A DNA stretch of 7,741 bases from Chloroflexota bacterium (GCA_021814735.1 JAKAHX010000064.1:1-7741), one strand, 5' to 3'. Counted from the first letter of the stretch, positions 1 through 6,732 are shown. The notes: generated from the letters alone by a model not told the origin. Program-made: numbers and translations.

Positions 1-166
1 CATCGGCCGCGGCCAGCGCCGAGAGGACCGCCGGCCCCACCAGGCGCAGGTAGAGGCGCGCTCCCTCCGGCAGCCGCTCGACCCAGGGGGCCAGCAGGGG
101 GATCGCCCTCGAGGGGTAGGTCGCGGCGCCCATCAGGGTCGCGAGCGCGACTAGGCCGACGCTCAT
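1..166 (-). CDS. azlD: AzlD-family branched-chain amino acid transport protein, 5' part only
   Basis: This is the N-terminal 55 or so codons of the small AzlD membrane subunit; the rest lies beyond the left edge. The visible protein begins MSVGLVALATLMGAATYPSR and continues with a hydrophobic stretch, then LPEGARLYLRLVGPAVLSAL. The TYPSRAIPLL segment followed by a P-x(10)-RLVGPAVLSALAA segment is the usual AzlD pattern. AzlD works with AzlC in the inner membrane to export branched-chain amino acids (known for AzlCD of Bacillus and BrnFE of Corynebacterium). The start ATG shares ATGA with the azlC stop, so the two genes overlap by 4 bp and are probably translationally coupled. There is no strong Shine-Dalgarno sequence in front of it, which fits coupling. 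Confidence 0.86.
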   Translation of the reverse strand, partial: MSVGLVALATLMGAATYPSRAIPLLAPWVERLPEGARLYLRLVGPAVLSALAAAD

Positions 167-969
167 GGGAGACCAGCTTCGTCCGGCGGGTCCACGGCCG
201 CGCGGGCATCGTCCAGCAGGGTGGCGGGCACGCCCCGCCCCGCCTCGGCAGCGGGGCGGGGTCCGGCAAGGATCCCGGCCAGAGGTCCGACCAGGCCGCC
301 GGCCACGATCCCCGCCGTGGGCCCCATGGCCAGCCCGAGGGGCACCGCCACGGCGGCGCCGGCAAGCGCGGCCACGAGCTCCCGCCGCCCCCTCACGAGC
401 CCCACCGCGAGTCCGGCCATCGCTGCCGGGAAGACCACGTCGAGCCCGAGGCGGCTCGGATCCGCGACTGCGCCGCCCAGCGTGGCGCCGACCAGCGTCA
501 TGAGGTTCCAGGGGACCCAGGTGGACGCGATCGCGCCGATCCAGTAGCCGACCTCGTCGGCGCCGCCGATCCGCTGGAAGTGCGCGATCGAGAGCGCGAA
601 GGACTCGTCCGTGAGCACGTACGCCATGGCGGCGCGACGGCCCCGACCCCGGCCGCGCAGCCAGGGGGCAAGCGCGGCCGAGTAGAGCAGATGCCGGGCG
701 TTGAGGAGCGCCGTGACCAGCACCACGCCCGGCCAGGCGAGGCCGCCCGAAACCAGCCCCACGGCGGCGAACTGGGATGCACCGGCAAACACCAGCACGC
801 TCATCGCGACGGCCTCCACGGGGCTGAACCCGGCGTGGCGCGCGGCCAGCCCGTATACCAGCCCGAACCCGCCGGACGAGATCGCGATCCCGGCCGACTC
901 CACCAGGAGTTGCCTGCGCGAGGCCGCCAGCGACGCCGAGGCAACGGACGGGAGCACCTGGGCCGACAT
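163..969 (-). CDS. azlC: AzlC-family branched-chain amino acid exporter, large subunit
   Basis: This 268-residue membrane protein is the large subunit of the AzlCD/BrnFE exporter, which moves leucine, isoleucine, valine and sometimes methionine or analogues out of the cell. Family landmarks are clear: FAGASQFAA at residues 61-69, N-AR-LLYSAALAP at 90-102, and LTDESFAL at 119-126. Hydrophobic segments fill residues about 22-45, 50-100, 140-170 and 175-232, and a polar, acidic C-terminal tail follows from 236. Length is slightly above the usual 230-250 because of that tail and an Ala/Ser-rich N-terminus. The ATG at 969 has no Shine-Dalgarno sequence; a weak -10-like TACAGT (985-980, minus strand) lies 10 nt ahead of it, so a short or absent leader is possible. 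No Met alternative exists before the first membrane segment. azlD follows with a 4-bp overlap. The gene is separated from the upstream efflux genes by a hairpin and repeat, so it is probably a separate unit. Confidence 0.93.
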   Translation of the reverse strand: MSAQVLPSVASASLAASRRQLLVESAGIAISSGGFGLVYGLAARHAGFSPVEAVAMSVLVFAGASQFAAVGLVSGGLAWPGVVLVTALLNARHLLYSAALAPWLRGRGRGRRAAMAYVLTDESFALSIAHFQRIGGADEVGYWIGAIASTWVPWNLMTLVGATLGGAVADPSRLGLDVVFPAAMAGLAVGLVRGRRELVAALAGAAVAVPLGLAMGPTAGIVAGGLVGPLAGILAGPRPAAEAGRGVPATLLDDARAAVDPPDEAGLP

Positions 970-988
970 GCGTGGGCTGACTGTAGGC

Positions 989-1017
989 GATCCGCGCGGG
1001 CCTCGTCCGCGCGGATC
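989..1017 (-). terminator. Perfect 11-bp inverted repeat after the ABC exporter gene; possible terminator
   Basis: The arms GATCCGCGCGG (989-999) and CCGCGCGGATC (1007-1017) are perfect reverse complements around a 7-nt loop. The hairpin sits 93 bp past the stop of the ABC exporter gene and 20 bp before azlC, where a terminator would be expected. No T-run follows in the minus direction (the next bases read GCCTACAG), so it is not a textbook intrinsic terminator. It could act as a U-less terminator, an mRNA 3' stabiliser or a protein site. The right arm recurs in the 47-bp repeat at 1054-1064 and 1101-1111. Confidence 0.45.
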
Positions 1018-1121
1018 AGCCGGCGGCCAGCGGTGGGGCTCGGGGCCGCTCGTCCGCGCGGATCAGCCGGCGGCCAGCGGTGGGGCTCGGGGCCGCTCGT
1101 CCGCGCGGATCAGCCGGCGGC
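1002..1121. repeat. 47-bp tandem repeat, 2.55 copies, reaching into the ABC exporter 3' end
   Basis: Two identical 47-bp copies lie at 1002-1048 and 1049-1095, followed by a 26-bp partial copy at 1096-1121. Each unit starts CTCGTCCGCGCGGATCAGCC. The partial copy covers the last codons and stop (1112-1110, minus strand) of the ABC exporter gene, so the two full copies carry displaced duplicates of that gene end, each with its own TGA-equivalent. The unit also carries CCGCGCGG, which is itself palindromic. The perfect identity suggests recent duplication by slippage or unequal recombination. Confidence 0.95.
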
Positions 1122-3029
1122 GGCGATCTCCACGGGCTCGTCGACCGCTCCGGGGATCGCCTGCCGCTCGAACTGCGTGCGGTACAGCTCGGCGTACGTC
1201 CCGTCGCGGGCGAGCAGGTCCGCGTGCGTGCCACGCTCGACGATCCGTCCGTCCACCACCACGAGGATCTGGTCCGCGTCGAGGATCGTCGACAGGCGGT
1301 GCGCGATCACGATCGACGTGCGACCGGCGAGCGCGCTCCGCAGCGCGAGCTGCAGCGCCGCCTCCGACTCGGAGTCGAGATGCGCGGTGGCCTCGTCCAG
1401 CACCACGATGTCCGGCGCCTTCAGCAGCAGGCGCGCGATGGCGATGCGCTGCTTCTCGCCCCCCGACAGCCGGTACCCGCGGTCACCGACCACCGTCTCC
1501 AGCCCGTCGGGGAGCGCCTGCACCAGCGGCAGGATCTGGGCGGCGCGCAGCGCGTCGAGCAGCTCCTGGTCCGACGCGTCGGGCTTGGCGTAGAGGAGGT
1601 TCGCCCGGATGGTGTCGTGGAAGAGGTGCGCGTCCTGGGTGACCACCCCGATGACGCGGTGCAGCGACTCGAGGCTCGCGTCGCGCACGTCGATGCCGTC
1701 GATGCGGACGGCGCCGGCGCGCACGTCGTAGAGGCGCGGGACGAGGTGGCTGATCGTGGTCTTGCCGGCACCCGAGGGGCCCACCAGCGCCACCAGCTCG
1801 CCGGGGCGCGCGGTGAACGAGACGTCATGCAGCACCTGGCTGGACGGCGCCTGGTCGAGGACCGCCACCGACTCGAGCGAGGCCAGGGACACCTCCTCGG
1901 CGGTCGGGTAGCTGAAGTCGACGTGGTCGAACTCGATGCTGGCCGGTCCGCGCGGGATCTCCACCGGGTCCGGGCGCTCGGCCACGAGCGGGCGCAGGTC
2001 CAGGACCTCGAAGATGCGGTCGAACGAGACGAGCGCGGTCATCACGTTGACCTGCACGTTGGACAGCGCGGTCAGGGGACCGTAGAGCCGGTTCAGGTAC
2101 GCGGTCAGGGCAACCACGGTGCCGACCTGGAGCGCGCCGCTGGTCGCCAGGAGACCGCCCCACCCGTACACCAGCGCGGTGGCCAGCGAGGCGGTCAGCA
2201 GCAGCGAGGCCATGAAGACGGTCGTGTACATCGCCTGGGTGACCCCGATGTCGCGGACCCGCCCGGCCTTCTCCTCGAAGCTGCGGATCTCGCGCAGCGG
2301 CTGCCCGAAGAGCCGCACCAGGAGCGCGCCGGCGACGTTGAAGCGCTCCGTCATCATCGACGTCATGCGCGCGTTGAGGTTGTAGCTCTCCCGCGTGATC
2401 GCCTGGATGCGGCGGCCCACCCAGCGGGCCGGCAGCACGAAGATCGGGAAGAGCGCGAGCGCCAGCAGCGTGATCTGCCAGCTCAGCAGGAACATCGCGA
2501 CCAGGGTGACCGCGACGCCGATCACGTTGCCCACCACCGACGAGAGCGTGTTGGTGAACGCGCTCTGGGCGTCGAGGACGTCGTTGTTGAGCCGGCTGAC
2601 CAGCGCGCCGGTCTGCGTCCTGGTGAAGAACGCGACGGGCATCTGCTGGAAGTGGGCGAAGACCTTCGTCCGCATGTCGAAGATCAGCCCCTCGCCCACG
2701 CGCGCCGAGATCCAGCGCTCCGCCAGGGACAGCCCCGCGTCCAGCACGGCCAGGCCGGCCAGCAGGAGCGCCAGCTCCACGACGACGCCGGAGCGCTTGG
2801 GGAGGATCCCGTCGTCGATGATGGCCCGGTAGATGAGCGGGTTGGCTGCGCCGATCGCGGCGTCGACCACGATCAGCACCAGGAAGACGCCGAGCATGCG
2901 CCGGTACGGGGCCGCGAACCGGAAGATCCGGCCGATCAACCCCTCCGACAGCTGCTGGGAGCGCACGCTGTCGTCGCGGCGGAAGGAGCGCATGAGGTGC
3001 CAGCCGCCGCCGGCCATCCCCCCCATCAT
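1110..3029 (-). CDS. ABC exporter, fused membrane and ATPase domains (MsbA/LmrA-like type I half-transporter)
   Basis: The product is a 639-residue half-transporter that should form a homodimer, or a heterodimer with an unseen partner, and use ATP to export lipids, drugs or other hydrophobic compounds across the cytoplasmic membrane. The membrane domain covers residues about 35-345 with hydrophobic segments near 45-65, 83-100, 165-205 and 265-295. The ATPase domain follows: A-loop Tyr 374 in FSYP, Walker A GPSGAGKT at 417-424, Q-loop Gln 465, signature LSGGE at 521-525, Walker B IVVLDE at 541-546 and switch His 577. All catalytic residues are present. About 21 residues (EEVSLASLESVAVL and following, 377-397) are inserted between the A-loop and Walker A. 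I chose the ATG at 3029 because GGGAG sits 8 nt upstream and the protein then begins MMGGMAGGGWHLMRSF, a normal start for this family; the frame stays open to 3131 but adds only a basic, low-complexity stretch. It follows the MFS gene after 159 bp, so it may be the last gene of the operon or have its own promoter. The substrate cannot be read from the sequence. Confidence 0.93.
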   Translation of the reverse strand: MMGGMAGGGWHLMRSFRRDDSVRSQQLSEGLIGRIFRFAAPYRRMLGVFLVLIVVDAAIGAANPLIYRAIIDDGILPKRSGVVVELALLLAGLAVLDAGLSLAERWISARVGEGLIFDMRTKVFAHFQQMPVAFFTRTQTGALVSRLNNDVLDAQSAFTNTLSSVVGNVIGVAVTLVAMFLLSWQITLLALALFPIFVLPARWVGRRIQAITRESYNLNARMTSMMTERFNVAGALLVRLFGQPLREIRSFEEKAGRVRDIGVTQAMYTTVFMASLLLTASLATALVYGWGGLLATSGALQVGTVVALTAYLNRLYGPLTALSNVQVNVMTALVSFDRIFEVLDLRPLVAERPDPVEIPRGPASIEFDHVDFSYPTAEEVSLASLESVAVLDQAPSSQVLHDVSFTARPGELVALVGPSGAGKTTISHLVPRLYDVRAGAVRIDGIDVRDASLESLHRVIGVVTQDAHLFHDTIRANLLYAKPDASDQELLDALRAAQILPLVQALPDGLETVVGDRGYRLSGGEKQRIAIARLLLKAPDIVVLDEATAHLDSESEAALQLALRSALAGRTSIVIAHRLSTILDADQILVVVDGRIVERGTHADLLARDGTYAELYRTQFERQAIPGAVDEPVEIAAAG

Positions 3030-3037
3030 CCGGCCGT

Positions 3038-3042
3038 CTCCC
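3038..3042 (-). promoter_or_regulatory. Ribosome binding site GGGAG that sets the ABC exporter start
   Basis: Read on the minus strand this is GGGAG, 8 nt before the ATG at 3029-3027. It favours that start over the more distal in-frame start near 3131. A second ATG follows at once (3026-3024), so either could be used. Confidence 0.6.
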
Positions 3043-3125
3043 GCGCGATACCGTCGCCGCCGGTCCAGTTCGCGACGCTGCCCCCGTCGCTCCGGGACGC
3101 GACGCTGCACCCGCCGGGCCGGCGC

Positions 3126-3139
3126 CGCCATGCATGGCG
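3126..3139. repeat. 14-bp perfect palindrome CGCCATGCATGGCG in the MFS / ABC exporter spacer
   Basis: The 14 bases equal their own reverse complement. The palindrome lies about 100 bp upstream of the chosen ABC exporter start. It could be an operator for a dimeric regulator or simply chance in high-GC DNA. It does not resemble the CCTAA/TTAGG sites in front of the marR gene, so it would not be the same regulator. An 11-bp direct repeat (CGCGACGCTGC at 3071-3081 and 3098-3108) lies between it and the gene. Confidence 0.5.
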
Positions 3140-3179
3140 CATGGCCACTGGACGCATCCGCGAATCCTGCCCCATCACG

Positions 3180-3194
3180 CCCTGATCGTCAGGG
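3180..3194 (-). terminator. Short hairpin overlapping the MFS stop codon; weak terminator candidate
   Basis: CCCTGA (3180-3185) and TCAGGG (3189-3194) pair perfectly around a 3-nt loop. The hairpin contains the TGA stop of the MFS gene. The stem is only 6 bp and no T-run follows, so termination would be partial at best. It could attenuate transcription into the ABC exporter gene. Confidence 0.25.
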
Positions 3195-5081
3195 ACGGCT
3201 CCCGCGGCGCTCCGCCAGCACCGGCAGCTGCTCGGCGACCTCGGCATACGCGGTCCCGGCGCCCGTGGCGCCTTCGGGGGCCTGTCCCGGTGCCGGGGCG
3301 CTGTACTCGTCGTGCACGTACCGGCCACCGCGCATCCAGGAGGCCAAGGCGGCCACCACGGCCATGATCGCGGCGGCGACGAACACGATCGCCAGACCCT
3401 GCTGCAGGGGCGTCGAGATCAGCTGCGGGAAGAACGCCTTGCCGGTGAGGACCGCCGCCCGCCCCGGGGGCAGCGCGTGCAGCACGGACGCGGGCAGCAG
3501 GCTGGCCATCGGGTTGTAGCCCAGGAGCGCCGCGAAGAGGCTGGCCACCGGCGGCAGGTGGGAGATCTGCGCGGCGACGGCGGCCGGCACGCCGTTCTGC
3601 GTGAGGCCGCGGTAGAGGGTGGCAGGAAGCGAGGCGGCCAGGCCGGCGATCATGAGCGAGAAGAAGACGCCGATCGAGAGGACCATCGCGGAGTTCTGGA
3701 ACGTGGTGCGCATGCCCGCCGCCGCCCCGCGCTGCCGGGCCGGCACGCTGTTCATGATGCCGGCCATGTTCGGCGACATGAAGAGGCCGGCGCCCATGCC
3801 GCTGACCACCAGCAGGAGCGCGAAGGCCCAGTAGGGGAAATCCACGGGGAGCAGGGCGAGCCCCACGAACGACGCGGCCGCGACCAGCATCCCCCCGGTG
3901 GCGAACGGCCTGGCGCCGAACCGGTCGGACAGGATCCCGGAGAGCGGGCCGAAGAGGAGCGACCCCAGCGTGAGCGGGAGCATGTAGATGCCCGCCCAGA
4001 GCGGTGTGTCAGCGAAGTTGTACCCGTGAAGCGGGAGCCACACGCCCTGCAGCCAGATGACCAGCATGAAGGAGAGCCCGCCCCGGCCGAGCGAGGCCAG
4101 GAACCCCGCCAGGTTCCCCGCGCTGAACGCCCGGATGCGGAAGAGATCCAGGTCGAAGAGCGGCTGCTCGGAGCGGTGTTCGATCCAGAGGAAGGCGCCG
4201 AGCAGGACGAGGCCACCCGCGATCATGACGATCACGAAGGGGTTGCTCCAGCCCATGGTCTGGTTGCCGTACGGCTGGATGCCGTAGGTGATGCCGATCA
4301 GCAGCGCCGTCAGCCCCACGGCGAACGTCAGGTTGCCGGGCCAGTCGATGCGTGCGCGGCTGACCGTCCCGAGCTCCTCCAGGCGCAGGTAGGCCCAGAT
4401 GGTGCCGGCGAGGCCGACCGGGACGCTGACGAAGAAGACCAGCCGCCAGTTGATCGCGGCCAGGATTCCCCCTGCCACCAGGCCGATGAACTGCCCGACC
4501 AGGAACGAGACGCCGTTGATGCCGAACGCGAGCCCGCGCTGCTGAGGCGGGAACGCGTCGGTCAGGATCGCCTGCGCGTTGGCGAAGAGGAAGGCGCCGC
4601 CGATGGCCTGGATGAAGCGCATCCCGATGATCCAGATGGCGCCCGCGGACCCGGTGAACGGCGTCGCGGCCAGCAGCAACGACCCGGCCGTGAAGATCGC
4701 GAACCCGGCGTTGTACATCCGGACCCGGCCGAACATGTCGCCCAGGCGGCCGAACGCCACCACCAGCACGGCGGTGACCAGCAGGTACCCCATCATGACC
4801 CAGAGCAGGTAGCTCGTGCTCCCCGGGTCGAGCGGGTTGAGCTTGATCCCGTTGAAGATCGCCGGCAGCGAGATGATGACGATCGACGCGTCGATCGCCG
4901 ACATGAGCACGCCGAGCGTGGTGTTGGAGAGCGCGACCCAGCGATAGTTGGGGTCGTCCCGCCGGGATCGCCGGCGGCCTCCGGAGTCCGCGGGATCCGG
5001 GCCCGCGGCGGGACGCGAGCCCGCGCGCACGAGGACCGGCGCCGTGTCCGTGGGAGTATCGATCGTGTCGCCTGGCGTCAC
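3189..5081 (-). CDS. DHA2-family MFS multidrug efflux transporter (EmrB/QacA-like, 14 membrane segments)
   Basis: This 630-residue protein is a proton-driven drug antiporter of the DHA2 family. Residues 1-46 are a polar, Arg/Pro-rich cytoplasmic extension. The first membrane segment carries IDASIVIISLPAI (63-75), the DHA2 form of motif D1. Motif A is GRLGDMFGRV (111-120) between segments 2 and 3. Motif C is changed: G196-x3-G200-L201-x2-G204-G205, with Leu in place of the usual Pro. A long loop between the last two segments (about 481-555) contains GVPAAVAAQISHLPPVASLF, a stretch seen in many high-GC DHA2 proteins. Residues 583-630 are a polar C-terminal tail. The start is a GTG with GAGGT 9 nt upstream; the site overlaps the stop of the ABC permease, so the two genes should be co-translated. 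The number of membrane segments is judged from hydrophobicity by eye. The substrate is unknown; co-transcription with an ABC drug exporter and control by MarR point to toxic hydrophobic compounds. Confidence 0.93.
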   Translation of the reverse strand: MTPGDTIDTPTDTAPVLVRAGSRPAAGPDPADSGGRRRSRRDDPNYRWVALSNTTLGVLMSAIDASIVIISLPAIFNGIKLNPLDPGSTSYLLWVMMGYLLVTAVLVVAFGRLGDMFGRVRMYNAGFAIFTAGSLLLAATPFTGSAGAIWIIGMRFIQAIGGAFLFANAQAILTDAFPPQQRGLAFGINGVSFLVGQFIGLVAGGILAAINWRLVFFVSVPVGLAGTIWAYLRLEELGTVSRARIDWPGNLTFAVGLTALLIGITYGIQPYGNQTMGWSNPFVIVMIAGGLVLLGAFLWIEHRSEQPLFDLDLFRIRAFSAGNLAGFLASLGRGGLSFMLVIWLQGVWLPLHGYNFADTPLWAGIYMLPLTLGSLLFGPLSGILSDRFGARPFATGGMLVAAASFVGLALLPVDFPYWAFALLLVVSGMGAGLFMSPNMAGIMNSVPARQRGAAAGMRTTFQNSAMVLSIGVFFSLMIAGLAASLPATLYRGLTQNGVPAAVAAQISHLPPVASLFAALLGYNPMASLLPASVLHALPPGRAAVLTGKAFFPQLISTPLQQGLAIVFVAAAIMAVVAALASWMRGGRYVHDEYSAPAPGQAPEGATGAGTAYAEVAEQLPVLAERRGSRP

Positions 5082-5090
5082 CTGGGGATT

Positions 5091-5095
5091 ACCTC
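5091..5095 (-). promoter_or_regulatory. Ribosome binding site GAGGT for the MFS gene, overlapping the permease stop
   Basis: Minus-strand GAGGT lies 9 nt before the GTG start at 5081-5079. Two of its bases belong to the TGA stop (5096-5094) of the ABC permease, an arrangement that allows a ribosome finishing one gene to start the next. It decides the GTG start of the MFS gene. Confidence 0.65.
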
Positions 5096-5918
5096 ACATG
5101 GCCAGCCGTGGGTAGAGGCGTCCGGCGATGAGCAACAGCACCGCGAGCGCCAGGACCAGCACGCCGGCATCGAGCGGAACGGGAAAGGTGGCGGTGCCGC
5201 CGGAGACCATCAGGCTCCGCAGGGCATCCACCTGGTAGGTGAGTGGGTTGACCTTCGCCAGCACCTGGAGCCAGGTGGGCATGAGCGCGACGGGGTACAC
5301 CGCGCTGCTGGCGAAGAAGAGGGGCATGGTGAGGACCTGGCCGATCCCCATGAACCGTTCGCGGGTGCGCACGAGGCAGGCGATCACCAGCGAGAACGTG
5401 GCGAACCCGGCCGCTCCGAGCACCAGCACCACCGCGACGCCCAGGATCTGCGGGATCCCGAGCTGGAGATGGACCCCGATGAGCGCGGCCACCACGTACA
5501 CGACTGCCGCCTGCACCAGGGCCCGGAGGCCGCCAGCCAGCGCCTTGCCGGTCACCAGCGAGAGGCGGGACGCGGGGCTCACCAGGTACTTGTGCAGCAC
5601 GCCCAGGTCGCGCTCCCAGATCACGGCGATCCCGAAGAAGATCGCCGAGAACAGGGCGCTCTGGGCGAGCACCCCCGGGGCCAGGAAGTCGATGTAGTCC
5701 AGGCGCCCGGTCGGGATCGCCCGGGCCCTGGCCAGCACCTCGCCGAAGACCAGCAGCCACAGGACGGGCTGGACCGCGCGGGTGAGGAGCTCGGTCGGAT
5801 CGTGGGCCAGTTTCTGGAGCTCGGCCTCGGCCACGGTCCACGCGTCCAGGACGAAGCGCAGGACCGCCGGAGGCTCAGCCCAGGCGGCGGGCCGTGCGGC
5901 GCGTTCGAGCGACGTCAC
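5094..5918 (-). CDS. ABC-2 type transporter permease (DrrB-like drug exporter subunit)
   Basis: The 274-residue protein is the membrane half of a two-part ABC exporter; its ATPase is the gene just upstream. It has the ABC-2 fold: an amphipathic N-terminal stretch, then six hydrophobic segments at about residues 46-62, 80-101, 122-147, 155-182, 190-212 and 250-267. The motif ERDLGVLHKYLVSPASR (102-118) between segments 2 and 3 is the conserved ABC-2 segment thought to contact the ATPase, and NPLTYQVDALR (224-234) is the typical C-terminal ABC-2 signature. The start is GTG with GGAGG 8 nt upstream, inside the ATPase gene, giving a 44-bp overlap. By analogy with DrrAB (daunorubicin self-resistance) it would export a hydrophobic, drug-like molecule, but DrrB relatives have varied substrates. 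Confidence 0.93.
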   Translation of the reverse strand: MTSLERAARPAAWAEPPAVLRFVLDAWTVAEAELQKLAHDPTELLTRAVQPVLWLLVFGEVLARARAIPTGRLDYIDFLAPGVLAQSALFSAIFFGIAVIWERDLGVLHKYLVSPASRLSLVTGKALAGGLRALVQAAVVYVVAALIGVHLQLGIPQILGVAVVLVLGAAGFATFSLVIACLVRTRERFMGIGQVLTMPLFFASSAVYPVALMPTWLQVLAKVNPLTYQVDALRSLMVSGGTATFPVPLDAGVLVLALAVLLLIAGRLYPRLAM

Positions 5919-6672
5919 GATACGTTCCTCCCTCGTCCAGATCGCTGCCCGTGAAGTGGGTGAAGACGTCGTCCAGCGTCGCGCCGGGGCCGACCTCCGC
6001 GCCCAGCGAGGCGGGCGTGCCCAGGGCGACCAGCCTGCCCAGGTGCATGATCCCGACGCGCTGGCAGAGTGCCTCGGCCTCGTCCATGTAGTGCGTGGTC
6101 AGGAGGATCGTGGTCCCCTCGGCCTCCCGCAGACGGCGCACGTGTTCCCAGACGGCACGGCGGGCCGCAGGGTCGAGCCCCACCGTGGGCTCGTCCAGGA
6201 ACAGGATCTCGGGCCGGTGCAGCATCGCCTGGGCGATCTCGAGTCGGCGGATCATGCCCCCGGAGAAGGTCCGCACCAGGTGGTCGCCCACGTCCGCGAG
6301 CCCCATGAACGCGAGCGACTCGTTGATGCGGTCGCGGCGAGCGTCGCCGGGGATGTGGTGCAGGCGGGCCGAGACCGCCAGGTTCTCGCGAGCGGTCAGG
6401 GTGCCGTCGGAGGAGAGCAGCTGCGGGACGTAGCCGATCGACCGGCGCACCAGCCGCTGCTGGGTTGCCACGTCGTATCCCGCGACCGTCGCGGAACCGC
6501 TGGTCGGCGGCAGCAGGGTGATGAGCATCTTGATGGTGGTGGTCTTGCCGGCGCCGTTCGGGCCGAGGAGCCCAAAGACCTCTCCCGCTCGGACCTCGAG
6601 CGAGAGCGCGTCCACCGCCGTCACGCTGCCGAACCGGCGTGTCAGCTCGTGCGTCTGGATTGCCTGGGGCAT
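5875..6672 (-). CDS. ABC transporter ATP-binding protein (DrrA/CcmA-like drug export ATPase)
   Basis: This 265-residue cytoplasmic ATPase powers the ABC-2 permease encoded next. With the start at 6672 the motifs are Walker A GPNGAGKT (37-44), Q-loop Gln 84 in GYVPQ, signature FSGGM (136-140), Walker B LFLDEP (157-162), D-loop GLDP and switch His 194 in TTHYMDEAE. The C-terminal 40 residues, with [12 protein letters not shown], are the DrrA-type tail thought to aid assembly with the permease. The frame is open to a GTG at 6714, but that start would lie inside the operator. The ATG at 6672 has AGAGGA 4 nt upstream and gives the normal family N-terminus ([15 protein letters not shown]). As first gene of the minus-strand operon it lies 72 bp from the divergent marR gene, so its promoter must share the control region with it. 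Confidence 0.95.
   Translation of the reverse strand: MPQAIQTHELTRRFGSVTAVDALSLEVRAGEVFGLLGPNGAGKTTTIKMLITLLPPTSGSATVAGYDVATQQRLVRRSIGYVPQLLSSDGTLTARENLAVSARLHHIPGDARRDRINESLAFMGLADVGDHLVRTFSGGMIRRLEIAQAMLHRPEILFLDEPTVGLDPAARRAVWEHVRRLREAEGTTILLTTHYMDEAEALCQRVGIMHLGRLVALGTPASLGAEVGPGATLDDVFTHFTGSDLDEGGTYRDVARTRRTARRLG
5927..5931 (-). promoter_or_regulatory. Ribosome binding site GGAGG for the ABC permease, inside the ATPase gene
   Basis: Minus-strand GGAGG sits 8 nt before the GTG at 5918-5916. The strength and spacing support this GTG as the true permease start, even though it makes the genes overlap by 44 bp. Confidence 0.7.
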
Positions 6673-6706
6673 CGAATCCTCTGTCCGGCCGCCATTCCTG
6701 CGGCCC

Positions 6707-6727
6707 CCTAACACTTAGGAGGCCTAA
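6707..6727. promoter_or_regulatory. Probable MarR operator: three alternating half-sites CCTAA-N3-TTAGG-N3-CCTAA
   Basis: CCTAA (6707-6711), TTAGG (6715-6719) and CCTAA (6723-6727) alternate in orientation with starts exactly 8 bp apart. They form two overlapping 13-bp inverted repeats that share the middle half-site. The site lies between the divergent marR (ATG 6745) and efflux ATPase (ATG 6672) starts, in an AT-richer island within GC-rich DNA. MarR dimers usually bind imperfect palindromes of about this size in their own divergent promoters. Binding here would be expected to repress both directions; that is inference from position. Confidence 0.65.
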
Positions 6728-6732
6728 TAGTC

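Noticed and set aside
1002..1121. CRISPR array or attachment site
   Set aside because: The units are directly contiguous with no unique spacers, there are only 2.55 copies, and no cas gene or integrase is present.
3030..3131. N-terminal extension of the ABC exporter to a start near 3131
   Set aside because: The added 34 residues are Arg-rich and low-complexity, and the ATG at 3029 has a good ribosome site and a normal family N-terminus.
1080..3185. 701-codon open frame on the plus strand opposite the ABC exporter
   Set aside because: Same charged, low-complexity shadow composition; the minus strand carries all the ABC motifs in one frame.
3312..5954. 880-codon open frame on the plus strand, the longest in the window
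   Set aside because: It lies opposite the MFS and permease genes, whose proteins are clearly recognisable. Its translation is an Arg/Glu/His/Asp/Gln-rich string with no domain or hydrophobic core, the usual antisense shadow in high-GC DNA.
6673..6714. Upstream GTG start at 6714 for the ABC ATPase
   Set aside because: It would lie within the operator, lacks a ribosome site, and adds residues not seen in DrrA-type ATPases; the ATG at 6672 is better supported.
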